Below are positions 24,125 through 32,084 of a stretch of 64,000 bases of DNA, piece by piece. The notes under the pieces are model-generated. The model searched no databases, was not told where the DNA came from, and saw only the letters and a program-made list of their open reading frames with translations. The DNA is from Azophilus sp965199705 (GTDB taxonomy: Bacteria > Pseudomonadota > Gammaproteobacteria > Pseudomonadales > Azotimanducaceae). Position 1 is the first letter of the stretch. Each line of letters starts with the position of its first letter. The stretch covers positions 620,001 through 684,000 of the forward strand of contig OZ241359.1 of assembly GCA_965199705.1 (NCBI GenBank). The letters run 5' to 3'. A program made the position numbers and the translations under genes.

Positions 24125-25936
24125 CTACTTGAGCGATACGCAGGTATCGCAGAGAACGTAACGGTGCTTCGGGTCTTGCAGCAAGGCCATGGATTCGGCT
24201 GCCTCCTTCAGTTGCCGCACCGCTGGCGCGTTCAGCAGGCTCGGCGGCGTGAAGCCTACCGAGTCCATCAGTTCTGCAATCAACTCGGTGGTGCGATCAA
24301 CCGGCGTGGTGAAGCGTTGGACGCCATAGTCGCTGTCCGCAATACCGGCCAGGTCTGCGGCAACGGCTACGGCATGGTCGAGATCGCCCAGTTCATCCAC
24401 CAGCATGAGGGCTTTCGCCTGATTGCCGAGCCAGACCCTGCCCTGGGCGACGCTTTCCACTTGTTCCGGGGACATGTTGCGCCCCTCCGCAACCAGATTG
24501 ATGAAGCTGCGGTAGCCGTGTTCGATGCTGGATTGCATGATGCGAGCCACGGGCGCATTCAGCGCCTGAAATGGATCAAGCGCGCTGGAGATGGGCAGGC
24601 TGCCGACGCCATCCGTATGTACGCCGATGCGGCCCATGCCTTCTTCCAGGGTGGGCACCAATCCGAAGATGCCGATTGAACCCGTGAGCGTGGTTGGATG
24701 GGCGATGATGCGGTCGGCGCTGGCTGCAATCCAGTAACCGCCCGAGGCTGCGACTGGGCCCATTGAGGCGACGATCGGTTTTCCGGTCTCCTCCTGGAAA
24801 GAGACCAGCTGCTGCCGAATCAGTTCCGCGGCAAAGGCGCTGCCGCCAGGAGAATCGATGCGCAGCACCAGAGCGGCAACTGAGTCATCCCGCCTTGCGC
24901 GCCGGATCAGCGCCGTGAGATCGTCCGTCGCGGCGCTTTCGTGGTCAGACCCGGGGATGATGACGCCCTGAGCGACAACTACGGCCACCTGCTTTTCCGG
25001 AGCCGGTTCCGGCATCAGCGTAGAGAGGTACTGGCGATATGGCATGCGACGGAACCCGCTGGTCTCGTCCGTGCCGACGGTTTCCGCCAGCCGGTCGCGC
25101 AGAGCTTCGCGAGACAGCAGTTCGTCCACCAGCCCGAAGGCCAGAGCCGCTTCTCCAAACTGACCATCGGCATCAACAAGCACCTGGTCATAGGCTGCGG
25201 TGAAGCGGTCGAAATCAGCAATCGAGATATCGCGATTGGCCACGATCAATTGCCGATAGCTTTCCCAGAGCGCGTCCACGAGCAACTGGTAGGCTTCTCG
25301 CGACTCAGGCGACATGGCGTCGCCGATGAATGGCTCGACAGCGCTCTTGTAGGCGCCGACCCGAAACACATGCACCTTGACGCCCAGCTTGTCCAGGAGG
25401 CTCTTGAAGTGGGCGGGATAGACGCCATAGCCGCTGAAGATGAGATCACCCTCCGGGTGCAGATAGATGCTGTCGGCATAGCTTGCGAGTGCGTAGCGGC
25501 CCTGGCTGAAACTGTCGGCATAGGCAATCACCGGCTTGCCTGCGTCCTGAAAGGCCCGCAGCGCCGTGCCGATGGTCCGCGCATGGGCAGGGGACACGCC
25601 GTCCAGACCGTCCAGGTCAAGCGCGATCATCTTGAAGCGCGCATCCTCGGCAGCGGCGTCGATAGCGCGCAACAGCTCCGGCAGGCTCGACTCGGCAGGC
25701 CTGTCGCTGGCCCGTCCGAAATCGCTGAATGGCGAGCGCACCACCTTCTGCTCGACCAGTGCGCCACTCGGGTTCAGCAGCAGGGCAGCGCCGTTCGGCA
25801 CATCCATCGTGTCAGACTGACGCATCAGGGCGATGACAATGCCCACGAGGATCAGGATGAAGAGTGTATTGATTGCGAAATTGCGCAGAAAAGTGATCCA
25901 GCGCCCGATGCGTTGCAGTAGAGTGCCAATCTTCAT
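24125..25936 (-). CDS. sppA: Signal peptide peptidase SppA, 67-kDa type
   Basis: A 603-residue inner-membrane serine protease that degrades cleaved signal peptides. It has one N-terminal membrane segment (NTLFILILVGIVIALM) and tandem SppA domains as in E. coli SppA. The general-base lysine is in GAYKSAVEPF in the first domain. The nucleophilic serine is in GPVAASGGYWIAASADRI in the second. Length fits the long tandem form. It is divergent from murF across 58 bases. No oddities seen. Confidence 0.95.
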   Translation of the reverse strand: MKIGTLLQRIGRWITFLRNFAINTLFILILVGIVIALMRQSDTMDVPNGAALLLNPSGALVEQKVVRSPFSDFGRASDRPAESSLPELLRAIDAAAEDARFKMIALDLDGLDGVSPAHARTIGTALRAFQDAGKPVIAYADSFSQGRYALASYADSIYLHPEGDLIFSGYGVYPAHFKSLLDKLGVKVHVFRVGAYKSAVEPFIGDAMSPESREAYQLLVDALWESYRQLIVANRDISIADFDRFTAAYDQVLVDADGQFGEAALAFGLVDELLSREALRDRLAETVGTDETSGFRRMPYRQYLSTLMPEPAPEKQVAVVVAQGVIIPGSDHESAATDDLTALIRRARRDDSVAALVLRIDSPGGSAFAAELIRQQLVSFQEETGKPIVASMGPVAASGGYWIAASADRIIAHPTTLTGSIGIFGLVPTLEEGMGRIGVHTDGVGSLPISSALDPFQALNAPVARIMQSSIEHGYRSFINLVAEGRNMSPEQVESVAQGRVWLGNQAKALMLVDELGDLDHAVAVAADLAGIADSDYGVQRFTTPVDRTTELIAELMDSVGFTPPSLLNAPAVRQLKEAAESMALLQDPKHRYVLCDTCVSLK

Positions 25937-25994
25937 GATGCAATCAATTTTCCTGTGCCGATGACGTTGCCATTATCCCGACTGATGCAGCTTC

Positions 25995-27428
25995 ATGCCA
26001 ACTGCGTCATGTTGCCTGGAGCCCGGCTTCGTGCCTGACACAGAAACGTTGTGGGCCTGGCGCGACCTCTGCATCGCGCTCGGCCTGCCGCCCGTGTCCG
26101 GGCCATCGATCAGCGGCTTTGCGATTGATTCAAGGCGGGTCAGGCCGGGCGACCTGTTCATTGCCTTGCCGGGAGATCCGGGGCCGCGCTTCAATCCGTC
26201 ACAGCGCTCCAACCGGGACGGGCACGATTTCATTGACGCTGCGCTCGCCGCCGGCGCTGCGGGCATTATGAGCCACAGACCCGGCTCGCCCGTGGCGCAT
26301 GAACTGAGGGTGGCCGATACCCTGGATGGTCTGTGGCGCCTGGCCGAGGCGCGGCGCAGCCACTTGTCCGGACCTGTGCTGGCCATTACCGGCAGCAGTG
26401 GCAAGACCACGGCCAAGACGTTTCTGGCGGCGGCGCTGAATGCGTTCTCCCTGCCAGGCAGTTTCAACAATCATCTGGGCGTTCCACTTTGCCTGGCCAG
26501 CACACCGATCGGGTGCGGGGCGGCGGTTTATGAAATCGGCACCAATCATCCCGGCGAGATTGAACCCTTGTCGCGCCTGGTGCGGCCCGATTTCGCGATC
26601 GTACTCAATGTGCATCCGGCGCACGTTGGGCACTTTTCCGGGTTGCAGGCGATCCGCGAGGAGAAACTCAGTATTCGGCAGGGGCTTGTACCGGGCGGCT
26701 GTCTGCTGGTCGAGGCCTCGGTAGCGCCGGACAGGACAGAACTGGCTCAGTCGATTCGGACGTTTGGCTCTGACGCCGCTGCCGACTGCCAATTGCTGGC
26801 TGCCTCAGGCAACCGGGCGCGCTATCGCCTGGACAGTGTTGAACTGGAAGCGCGCGTCCCCGGCGGCGGTCGGCATCGGGCGCTGTCGCTGGCAGCCGTT
26901 CTTTGTACGCTGGATGCGCTCGGCAGACCATTGAGCCTGGCGCAGGACCTGCCGGACAGCCTGGTTCCGGCCGGGCGCGGGGTGCTGCGTCAGGTGGCAG
27001 ACGTCACATTGATTGACGACAGCTACAACGCCAATCCAGCCAGCATGAAGGCAGCACTGCTCGGCTTGTGCGAGGCTCCGCCAGCGTCTGGCCGCAAATG
27101 GGCCTTGCTTGGGGAAATGCTCGAACTTGGAGACGCCAGCCCCCGCTACCACGCGGACCTGGCGTCCGCCTGTGCTGGCATCGACCGCATCGTTGCCGTC
27201 GGCGACGGCATGCAGCCCTTGTTCGATGCATTGCCGGTACAGCAACGCGGGCGCTTTCAGGCACAGGCGGACGGCGCCCTTCTGGGTTGGTTGTGCGATG
27301 CGCTGCGGGCCGGCGATCAGGTGCTCATCAAGGGTTCGAATCAGGTGTTTTTTGCCAACCGCTTTGTCGATCGCCTCGCGGCGGCGCTAGCCGGAATATT
27401 GCACGAGGAGGAGGGTGCGGCACCCTGA
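25995..27428 (+). CDS. murF: UDP-MurNAc-tripeptide--D-Ala-D-Ala ligase (MurF-like), outside a dcw cluster
   Basis: A 477-residue Mur ligase. The ATP loop is ITGSSGKTTAKTFLAAAL (GSSGKTT, residues 133-139). Later family stretches are EIGTNHPGEIEPLSRLVRPD, HPAHVGHFSGLQAIREEK and DVTLIDDSYNANPASMKAAL. MurF normally adds D-Ala-D-Ala to the muropeptide precursor. Here it stands alone, with no other mur, mra or fts gene in the window. It could be the only MurF, moved from the cluster, or a second paralogue with a different ligation role. The N-terminal part (SGFAIDSRRVRPGDLFIALP) is the usual MurF UDP-substrate domain. Confidence 0.88.
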   Translation: MPTASCCLEPGFVPDTETLWAWRDLCIALGLPPVSGPSISGFAIDSRRVRPGDLFIALPGDPGPRFNPSQRSNRDGHDFIDAALAAGAAGIMSHRPGSPVAHELRVADTLDGLWRLAEARRSHLSGPVLAITGSSGKTTAKTFLAAALNAFSLPGSFNNHLGVPLCLASTPIGCGAAVYEIGTNHPGEIEPLSRLVRPDFAIVLNVHPAHVGHFSGLQAIREEKLSIRQGLVPGGCLLVEASVAPDRTELAQSIRTFGSDAAADCQLLAASGNRARYRLDSVELEARVPGGGRHRALSLAAVLCTLDALGRPLSLAQDLPDSLVPAGRGVLRQVADVTLIDDSYNANPASMKAALLGLCEAPPASGRKWALLGEMLELGDASPRYHADLASACAGIDRIVAVGDGMQPLFDALPVQQRGRFQAQADGALLGWLCDALRAGDQVLIKGSNQVFFANRFVDRLAAALAGILHEEEGAAP

Positions 27429-27496
27429 ATCGTATTATTGCGAGGAAGGCAAACCGACGCAGCCTCCGGCTCAGCCTTCGCGCTTTGCGGGGGCGC

Positions 27497-28777
27497 CTAA
27501 GCCACCTCAAACCGCAAATGGATTTGCCCCAGGGCCCGCATCCACATGCCCTTGATGTGTTCATAGGTGTCCTTTTCCGGCATCGGATGGAACTTGGCGA
27601 TGCGCTTGAGCAGGATTTCCCAAGCCCAGTGCTGCTCCAAGCGGGATAGGGTGGCGCCAGGACAGACCCGCTCGCCAAGGCCGAAGGCCAGGTGGCGACC
27701 GGCGTTCTTGCGGGCCAGGTCCGGTTGGTCCGGGTTGGGGAAGCGGGCCGGGTCATGATTGCCAGCGCCGTAGCGGATGCTCAGCATCGCGCCTTTCGGC
27801 AAGGTCACGCCCGCCAGCTCGGTGTCTTCGGAGACGTAGCGGAAGAGGCCTTGGGTGGGGGATTCGATGCGCAGGGTCTCCTCCACGAAGTTCTTGATCT
27901 TTGCCGGGTCGGCGCGCAGCGCGGCTTCCACGTCGGGATGGCGGAACAGCAGCCAAAGGCCGTTGGCGATGGCAAAGGCCGTGGTTTCGTTGCCGCCGAT
28001 CAGAAGGTGGTCGGTGATGCCGATGATCTCGGTGTCGGTGAGCTTGCGCCGCACGCCAGTCCTGGCATCCTCCATTTCCACCTGCAGCAGGTGGCTCAGG
28101 ATGTCGTCGCCGGGCCGTTTGCGCTTGTGGCGCATCGCATCGTGGATGTAGTGCTGCAACTCAATGTGCTTCTCCACGGCATCAAGTTCCTGCTCCAGGG
28201 TAAGACCCCGGGAGAAAGGCAGCACCCAGGCAGCGGACCAAACCTTGAGCTGCGGCAGGTCCATGCGCGGGAAGCCCAGCAGTTCGGCAATGACGATCAT
28301 CGGCAGGGGCTCGGCGAAGGCCTTCATGAACTCGATCTCGCCTTCGTCGATCCAGGTGTCGATGAGTTCGTTGATGACGCCGCGCACGAAAGGCTCCCGG
28401 CGACGAATCCGGGCGGCGGAGAGCTTGGGATCCACCAAGGCGCGGTAGCGGCGGTGCTGGGGGAGGTTTTCGCTGAGCGGCGTTTGGCGGGTCCAGCCCT
28501 TCTCGTCGTAGAGCCGCCGGGCCTCGGGGTATTTGACCAGCGGCTCCACGTCCTGGATGTCTGGCCCGCCGGAGAAGAGCGTTGGCTGGCGCAGCACCGC
28601 CTCTATGTCCTCGTAGCGGGTCAGCACGTACATGCCGAGTTGGGGCATGAAGTAAACGGGGGATTCGGCGCGCAGGATGTCGTAGGCCTCGAACCAGTTC
28701 TCCTGCACCAGCGGGTCCATCAGGTCGATCTCGGCTGCCGTGCGATAAGGGCAGCGCTTCGGGCGCGGCTCCGTCAT
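27497..28777 (-). CDS. Cytochrome P450
   Basis: A 426-residue soluble bacterial P450. The haem-binding loop is FGLGERVCPGATLSRLE near the C-terminus; the I-helix oxygen site is LLIGGNETTAFAIANG; the K-helix ExxR is EETLRIESP. ATG 28777 follows a GGGGGAGG ribosome site with short spacing. Bacterial members with this layout hydroxylate terpenoids, steroids, alkyl chains or aromatics. No ferredoxin or ferredoxin reductase gene is adjacent. Convergent with murF; the 68-base gap holds only imperfect inverted repeats. Confidence 0.93.
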   Translation of the reverse strand: MTEPRPKRCPYRTAAEIDLMDPLVQENWFEAYDILRAESPVYFMPQLGMYVLTRYEDIEAVLRQPTLFSGGPDIQDVEPLVKYPEARRLYDEKGWTRQTPLSENLPQHRRYRALVDPKLSAARIRRREPFVRGVINELIDTWIDEGEIEFMKAFAEPLPMIVIAELLGFPRMDLPQLKVWSAAWVLPFSRGLTLEQELDAVEKHIELQHYIHDAMRHKRKRPGDDILSHLLQVEMEDARTGVRRKLTDTEIIGITDHLLIGGNETTAFAIANGLWLLFRHPDVEAALRADPAKIKNFVEETLRIESPTQGLFRYVSEDTELAGVTLPKGAMLSIRYGAGNHDPARFPNPDQPDLARKNAGRHLAFGLGERVCPGATLSRLEQHWAWEILLKRIAKFHPMPEKDTYEHIKGMWMRALGQIHLRFEVA

Positions 28778-29294
28778 GGCCTCCCCCGCCGCCGTGCTTG
28801 TGGATCAGGATTCACGGCATGCAGTCTAGCAGCCTTCCGGACTTAGGCTCGCATAGTGTGTATGTTCCTTGTCGTTCTTTGCCGACTCGGCAGCAATCCG
28901 CCTGCCGAGGCCAATGGGTTATTGGCGTGGAAGCGATTCGCACCGCAGCCGTAAACCGGTTGCTCTGAGCCTGCATTATCCGCTTCCGCCTTGTGACTCC
29001 CTGGAGGTCAAGGTTGAGCGTGTCCACCCGCCGCGAGTCGCATCCTCCGGCTGATCTCCGCTCCCACCGGCGCCAGGTGAGCGTTCCGGCCCGTGTGCTC
29101 GACGCGCTGGGCGTCGGTGGTGGAGACTGTCTTGAATGGGAGGAAGTCGATGCTGGCTTCATCCTGCTTCCGAGGCGAATGATTCCATGCAAGCGGCAGC
29201 CCATCCGCGTGTGGGCGGTGTCCCGTCGGGGTTGATCGGAACTGCTGACACAATTATGCTCCTTAATAATTCATGAAGAATGTAAGGAGGCTTT
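28778..29294. other. Non-coding stretch with P450 upstream region and decayed antitoxin copy
   Basis: No intact gene is supported. The left part is the P450 upstream region. The right part holds the partial AbrB duplicate (29071-29187), then the ribosome site AAGGAGG (29284-29290) of the intact antitoxin. Confidence 0.6.
29071..29187 (+). pseudogene. Decayed duplicate of the AbrB antitoxin domain
   Basis: Bases 29071-29187 align without gaps to 29319-29435 in the intact antitoxin gene 248 bases downstream, with most positions identical (both encode VPARVLDALGVG/FPARVLDALGVG and DAGFILxPRR). The copy lacks a matching start region and its C-terminal extension, so it is a partial tandem duplication. 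A frame starting at 28993 reads through it but has an unrelated N-terminus. Confidence 0.75.
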
Positions 29295-29537
29295 GTGATT
29301 GTGAAGATAACCTCGAAACGGCAGGTCACGTTTCCGGCCCGTGTGCTCGACGCGCTGGGCGTTGGTCCCGGAGACCGTCTGGAACTGGAGGAGGGCGACG
29401 CTGGCTTCATCCTGCGTCCAAGACGAATAGATCCTTCCCACCTTGGCACTTTGCGCGACAAGATCAGTCGAGACAGAGGCTCTTTCGACCTGTCGGCCTT
29501 CAGGAGGCAGGGGCGTGACCCGGGTCTTCGGGATTGA
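29295..29537 (+). CDS. AbrB/MazE-type antitoxin (VapB-like)
   Basis: An 80-residue SpoVT/AbrB swapped-hairpin DNA-binding protein (MIVKITSKRQVTFPARVLDA, then LGVGPGDRLELEEGDAGFIL) with a charged C-terminal tail that would mask the toxin. The GTG start at 29295 is supported by AAGGAGG 4 bases upstream. Its 3' end overlaps the PIN toxin gene by 23 bases, the usual antitoxin-first layout. It should neutralise the toxin and repress the pair's promoter; the upstream duplicate may retain or disrupt operator sequence. Confidence 0.85.
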   Translation: MIVKITSKRQVTFPARVLDALGVGPGDRLELEEGDAGFILRPRRIDPSHLGTLRDKISRDRGSFDLSAFRRQGRDPGLRD

Positions 29538-29916
29538 CACCTCCGTCCTGGTGAGACTTCTTGTCGGGGAGCCGCCGGGCGAATACGAGCGGTGCGTTGC
29601 GAGGCTGACTGTGCTGGTCGAGGAACAGGACTTCGAAATCTTCGCTTCCAATCAAGTCATTGGCGAAGCCTATATTGCCGTGCAGCATCATTATGGCGTT
29701 TCCAGGAACGATGCTCGTCAATCCCTGTTGAGTCTGCTGCAGAAAAGCGGATTGGTGCGCCCACTGAACGGCAGGGCGGTCACTCAAGCGCTCACTTCAG
29801 CGAACAGTCCGGGTTTGTTCGACCGATTGATTGCGGACGACTACGAACGTGCTGGCCTGAAGGTCCTCACGTTGGATCGGAAGATGGCCACTCTGGCAAA
29901 CGCGCAGCGACTGTAG
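29515..29916 (+). CDS. PIN-domain toxin (VapC-like ribonuclease)
   Basis: A 133-residue PIN nuclease. Acidic metal-binding residues sit in FGIDTSVLVRLL (D8), NQVIGEAYIAV and SPGLFDRLIADDYERAG. GTG 29515 is preceded by AGGAGG with 7-base spacing, which decides this start over an upstream in-frame codon. It overlaps the AbrB antitoxin gene, forming a type II toxin-antitoxin pair. Members cleave RNA, often tRNA; the target here is not predictable. The catalytic set appears intact, so the toxin is probably functional. Confidence 0.86.
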   Translation: MTRVFGIDTSVLVRLLVGEPPGEYERCVARLTVLVEEQDFEIFASNQVIGEAYIAVQHHYGVSRNDARQSLLSLLQKSGLVRPLNGRAVTQALTSANSPGLFDRLIADDYERAGLKVLTLDRKMATLANAQRL

Positions 29917-30127
29917 CTTCCTGATTAATCTCACATCAGCCGCCCTGCGGCGGCTCAGCGGCAACGCCCGATTCGATGGGAGCCTTCTCTCATGCCAGAT
30001 TTGCCGACAAGACGGGACCCTATACCCCTACCCTTGCTCCAACCGGAACCTACCCGACCAGTGCGTTCACGGCCAAGCCGGCTGGGGCTAACGTTTCAAT
30101 TACCCCGAATGACAAGGAGAGGGAAGG

Positions 30128-30391
30128 ATGGGCAGTTCGAATCGGGCAACATTCGAATCGGGCAATGGCAGGGGCCGCGGGCGGGCTGCTGCTGATTTCA
30201 GGCGCTGTGGCTGAGGAGAGTTCGAGCAAGCCCGATGCGCCAGCCACGGAGGATGTGCAGATCATCGAAGAGGTCTTCGTGACTGCGCTCAGACGCAGGC
30301 AGGCGTTGAGCGATGTTGGCCTGTCGGTGACCGCGTTTACCGGCGATGATTTGGAGGAACTCGGCTTCAAGGAGCCGTCAGACCACTCATG
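30128..30391 (+). pseudogene. TonB-dependent receptor remnant (signal peptide and start of plug)
   Basis: A start at ATG 30128 (MGSSNRA) is followed by a 16-base tandem duplication: TTCGAATCGGGCAA at 30136-30149 and again at 30152-30165. Removing one 16-base unit joins it in frame to MAGAAGGLLLISGAVAEESS. The next part, IIEEVFVTALRRRQALSDVG then LSVTAFTGDDLEELG, is the typical TonB-box/plug start of an outer-membrane receptor. The similarity ends abruptly near 30391 and the rest of the receptor is missing. The gene is dead twice over, by frameshift and by truncation. Confidence 0.8.
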
Positions 30392-30458
30392 CAATTTCCG
30401 GGTTAGGCGCGACGGCTGTCTTGCGGCATACTGAGGGGCCAGCGCCGGGAACACTTGA

Positions 30459-31424
30459 ATGATTGTCGATGCCCAGGGCCGCCGTTTTCGCAACCTGCGG
30501 GTGAGCCTTACCGCGGCTTGCAACTATGCATGCACCTACTGTGTGCCGGACGGCAAACGCCTGCTGGCAGCGCAGTATGAACTCGACAGCGACGAGATGG
30601 CATTGGCCATCGACCTCCTGATCGAGGCGGCGGGCATCCGGCAAGTCCGTCTCACGGGCGGCGAACCTCTGCTGTCTCCGAAGTTCGACACCCTGCTGCC
30701 GGCCATCATGCGCCTGCCGCTGGCGGATGTGTCCCTTACCACCAACGGCCAGCTTCTGTTGCGCAAGGCGGATGTGATTTGCGCTTCCGGCGTGCGACGG
30801 ATCAACGTCAGCCTCGACACGCTGGATCGCGAGGCTTTTCGCAGGATTGCCCGGGGCGGCGACCTCGACACGGTGCTGGCCGGCATTGAAGCCATGCTGG
30901 ACGCCGGGATTCGGGTGAAGATCAACATGGTGCCCTTGCGCGGGCGCAATTCGGATCAGATTCTGCCCTTGCTTGCCTGGTGCCTGGCGCGTGGCGTCGA
31001 GTTGCGATTCATTGAACTGATGAAGATGGGGCATCTGCGAGCCGGCAATCAGTTCGTGCAGCAATTTTTCGGTATGGAAGACATTCTGGCGACCATAGGC
31101 GAACGCTACGAGTATGCGCGCACCGATGCGCCCTGGGATGCCACTGCCGTGCGCTTCAAGGTGCCCGGCGAGGGCGCCTTCGGCATCATCGCCAACGAAA
31201 GCGCGCCCTTCTGCGCCACGTGCACACGCCTGCGCCTCTCATCCAACGGTCGCCTCTACGGGTGCCTTTCCAACAGCCGCTGGCAAGACCTGCGCCCGGC
31301 ACTTGGCCTGGAGCGCGCCCAGGCGCTTGCTCGCACTCGACAGCTATTGACCCGAGCCCTGGGCGACAAGCAGGACCACGGCTTCAGCGGCGAGGTGACC
31401 GTGATGAAATTCATCGGCGGTTGA
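30459..31424 (+). CDS. moaA: GTP 3',8-cyclase MoaA (radical SAM)
   Basis: A 321-residue radical SAM enzyme for the first step of molybdenum cofactor synthesis. The SAM cluster cysteines are C21, C25 and C28 (AACNYACTYC). TGGEP is present (RLTGGEPLLSPKF). The second [4Fe-4S] cluster is in APFCATCTRLRLSSNGRLYG with the following CLSN. The C-terminus ends in Gly-Gly, the conserved MoaA tail. No other moa gene is in the window. The stop overlaps the DUF1285 TTG start by 3 bases. It starts directly after the receptor remnant. Confidence 0.9.
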   Translation: MIVDAQGRRFRNLRVSLTAACNYACTYCVPDGKRLLAAQYELDSDEMALAIDLLIEAAGIRQVRLTGGEPLLSPKFDTLLPAIMRLPLADVSLTTNGQLLLRKADVICASGVRRINVSLDTLDREAFRRIARGGDLDTVLAGIEAMLDAGIRVKINMVPLRGRNSDQILPLLAWCLARGVELRFIELMKMGHLRAGNQFVQQFFGMEDILATIGERYEYARTDAPWDATAVRFKVPGEGAFGIIANESAPFCATCTRLRLSSNGRLYGCLSNSRWQDLRPALGLERAQALARTRQLLTRALGDKQDHGFSGEVTVMKFIGG

Positions 31425-31948
31425 ACTACAAAGCTCTGGAAGCGCTGCTTGCGGATCAGCGCCTGCCGCCGGTCGCCGCCTGGCAGCCGGAGTCGGTTGG
31501 CGAAATAGACATCCACATCGATCGCCAGGGGGTCTGGCGGCATGCTGGCAGCCGCTTTCGCAGGCCGGCTCTGGTCAAGCTGCTGGCGAGCGTCCTGCGC
31601 CGCGATGGCGATGACTATTTTCTGGTCACGCCGCAGGAAAAACTGCGTATCCGCGTCGATGACGCGCCCTTCGTGATCGTGGACTGGCAGATGCGCGGGC
31701 AGGGCCCGGATCGCGCTCTTCTGTTGCGCACCAACGTGGATGAAGTCCTGCCTCTGGATGACGCGCATCCGTTGCGCATCGAGAAAGCCGACGATGGTCC
31801 AAGGCCCTATGTGCAGGTGCGCGACCGGCTGGACGCCCTGGTCGTCCGCTCGGTGTTCTATCAGCTCGTGGAATTGGCGGAAGAAGCGGACGGTCAGATC
31901 TGGCTGGCGGCCAATGGCTGCCGCCTTGCGCTTGGCCCTTCGGAATAG
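31421..31948 (+). CDS. DUF1285 family protein
   Basis: A 175-residue protein of the DUF1285 family, a small two-domain beta-rich protein widespread in gamma- and alphaproteobacteria, function unknown. Typical stretches are IDIHIDRQGVWRHAGSRFRR and PFVIVDWQMRGQ. The frame is open far upstream inside moaA, but TTG 31421 overlapping the moaA stop as TTGA gives the expected N-terminus (LNYKALEALLADQRLP) and length. Translational coupling to moaA follows. I see no catalytic motif. Confidence 0.75.
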   Translation: MNYKALEALLADQRLPPVAAWQPESVGEIDIHIDRQGVWRHAGSRFRRPALVKLLASVLRRDGDDYFLVTPQEKLRIRVDDAPFVIVDWQMRGQGPDRALLLRTNVDEVLPLDDAHPLRIEKADDGPRPYVQVRDRLDALVVRSVFYQLVELAEEADGQIWLAANGCRLALGPSE

Positions 31949-32084
31949 GCAAGGGCAAGCGCAGCTTGTAATCGGCACGGCACTTCAATATCGAATCTTG
32001 CCCCGGAAGGTCGCGCCCGCGGCGAGACTGTCGCGAGTTCTGCCCGGCCGAGCGCGATATCCGGGTCGGCCTGGCGCGATTCGG

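Noticed and set aside
27429..27496. Rho-independent terminator between murF and the P450 gene
   Set aside because: Only imperfect inverted repeats and no T-run on either side.
28993..29235. Second intact AbrB antitoxin gene
   Set aside because: The frame has an unrelated N-terminus and C-terminus around a decayed core; it is a partial duplicate.
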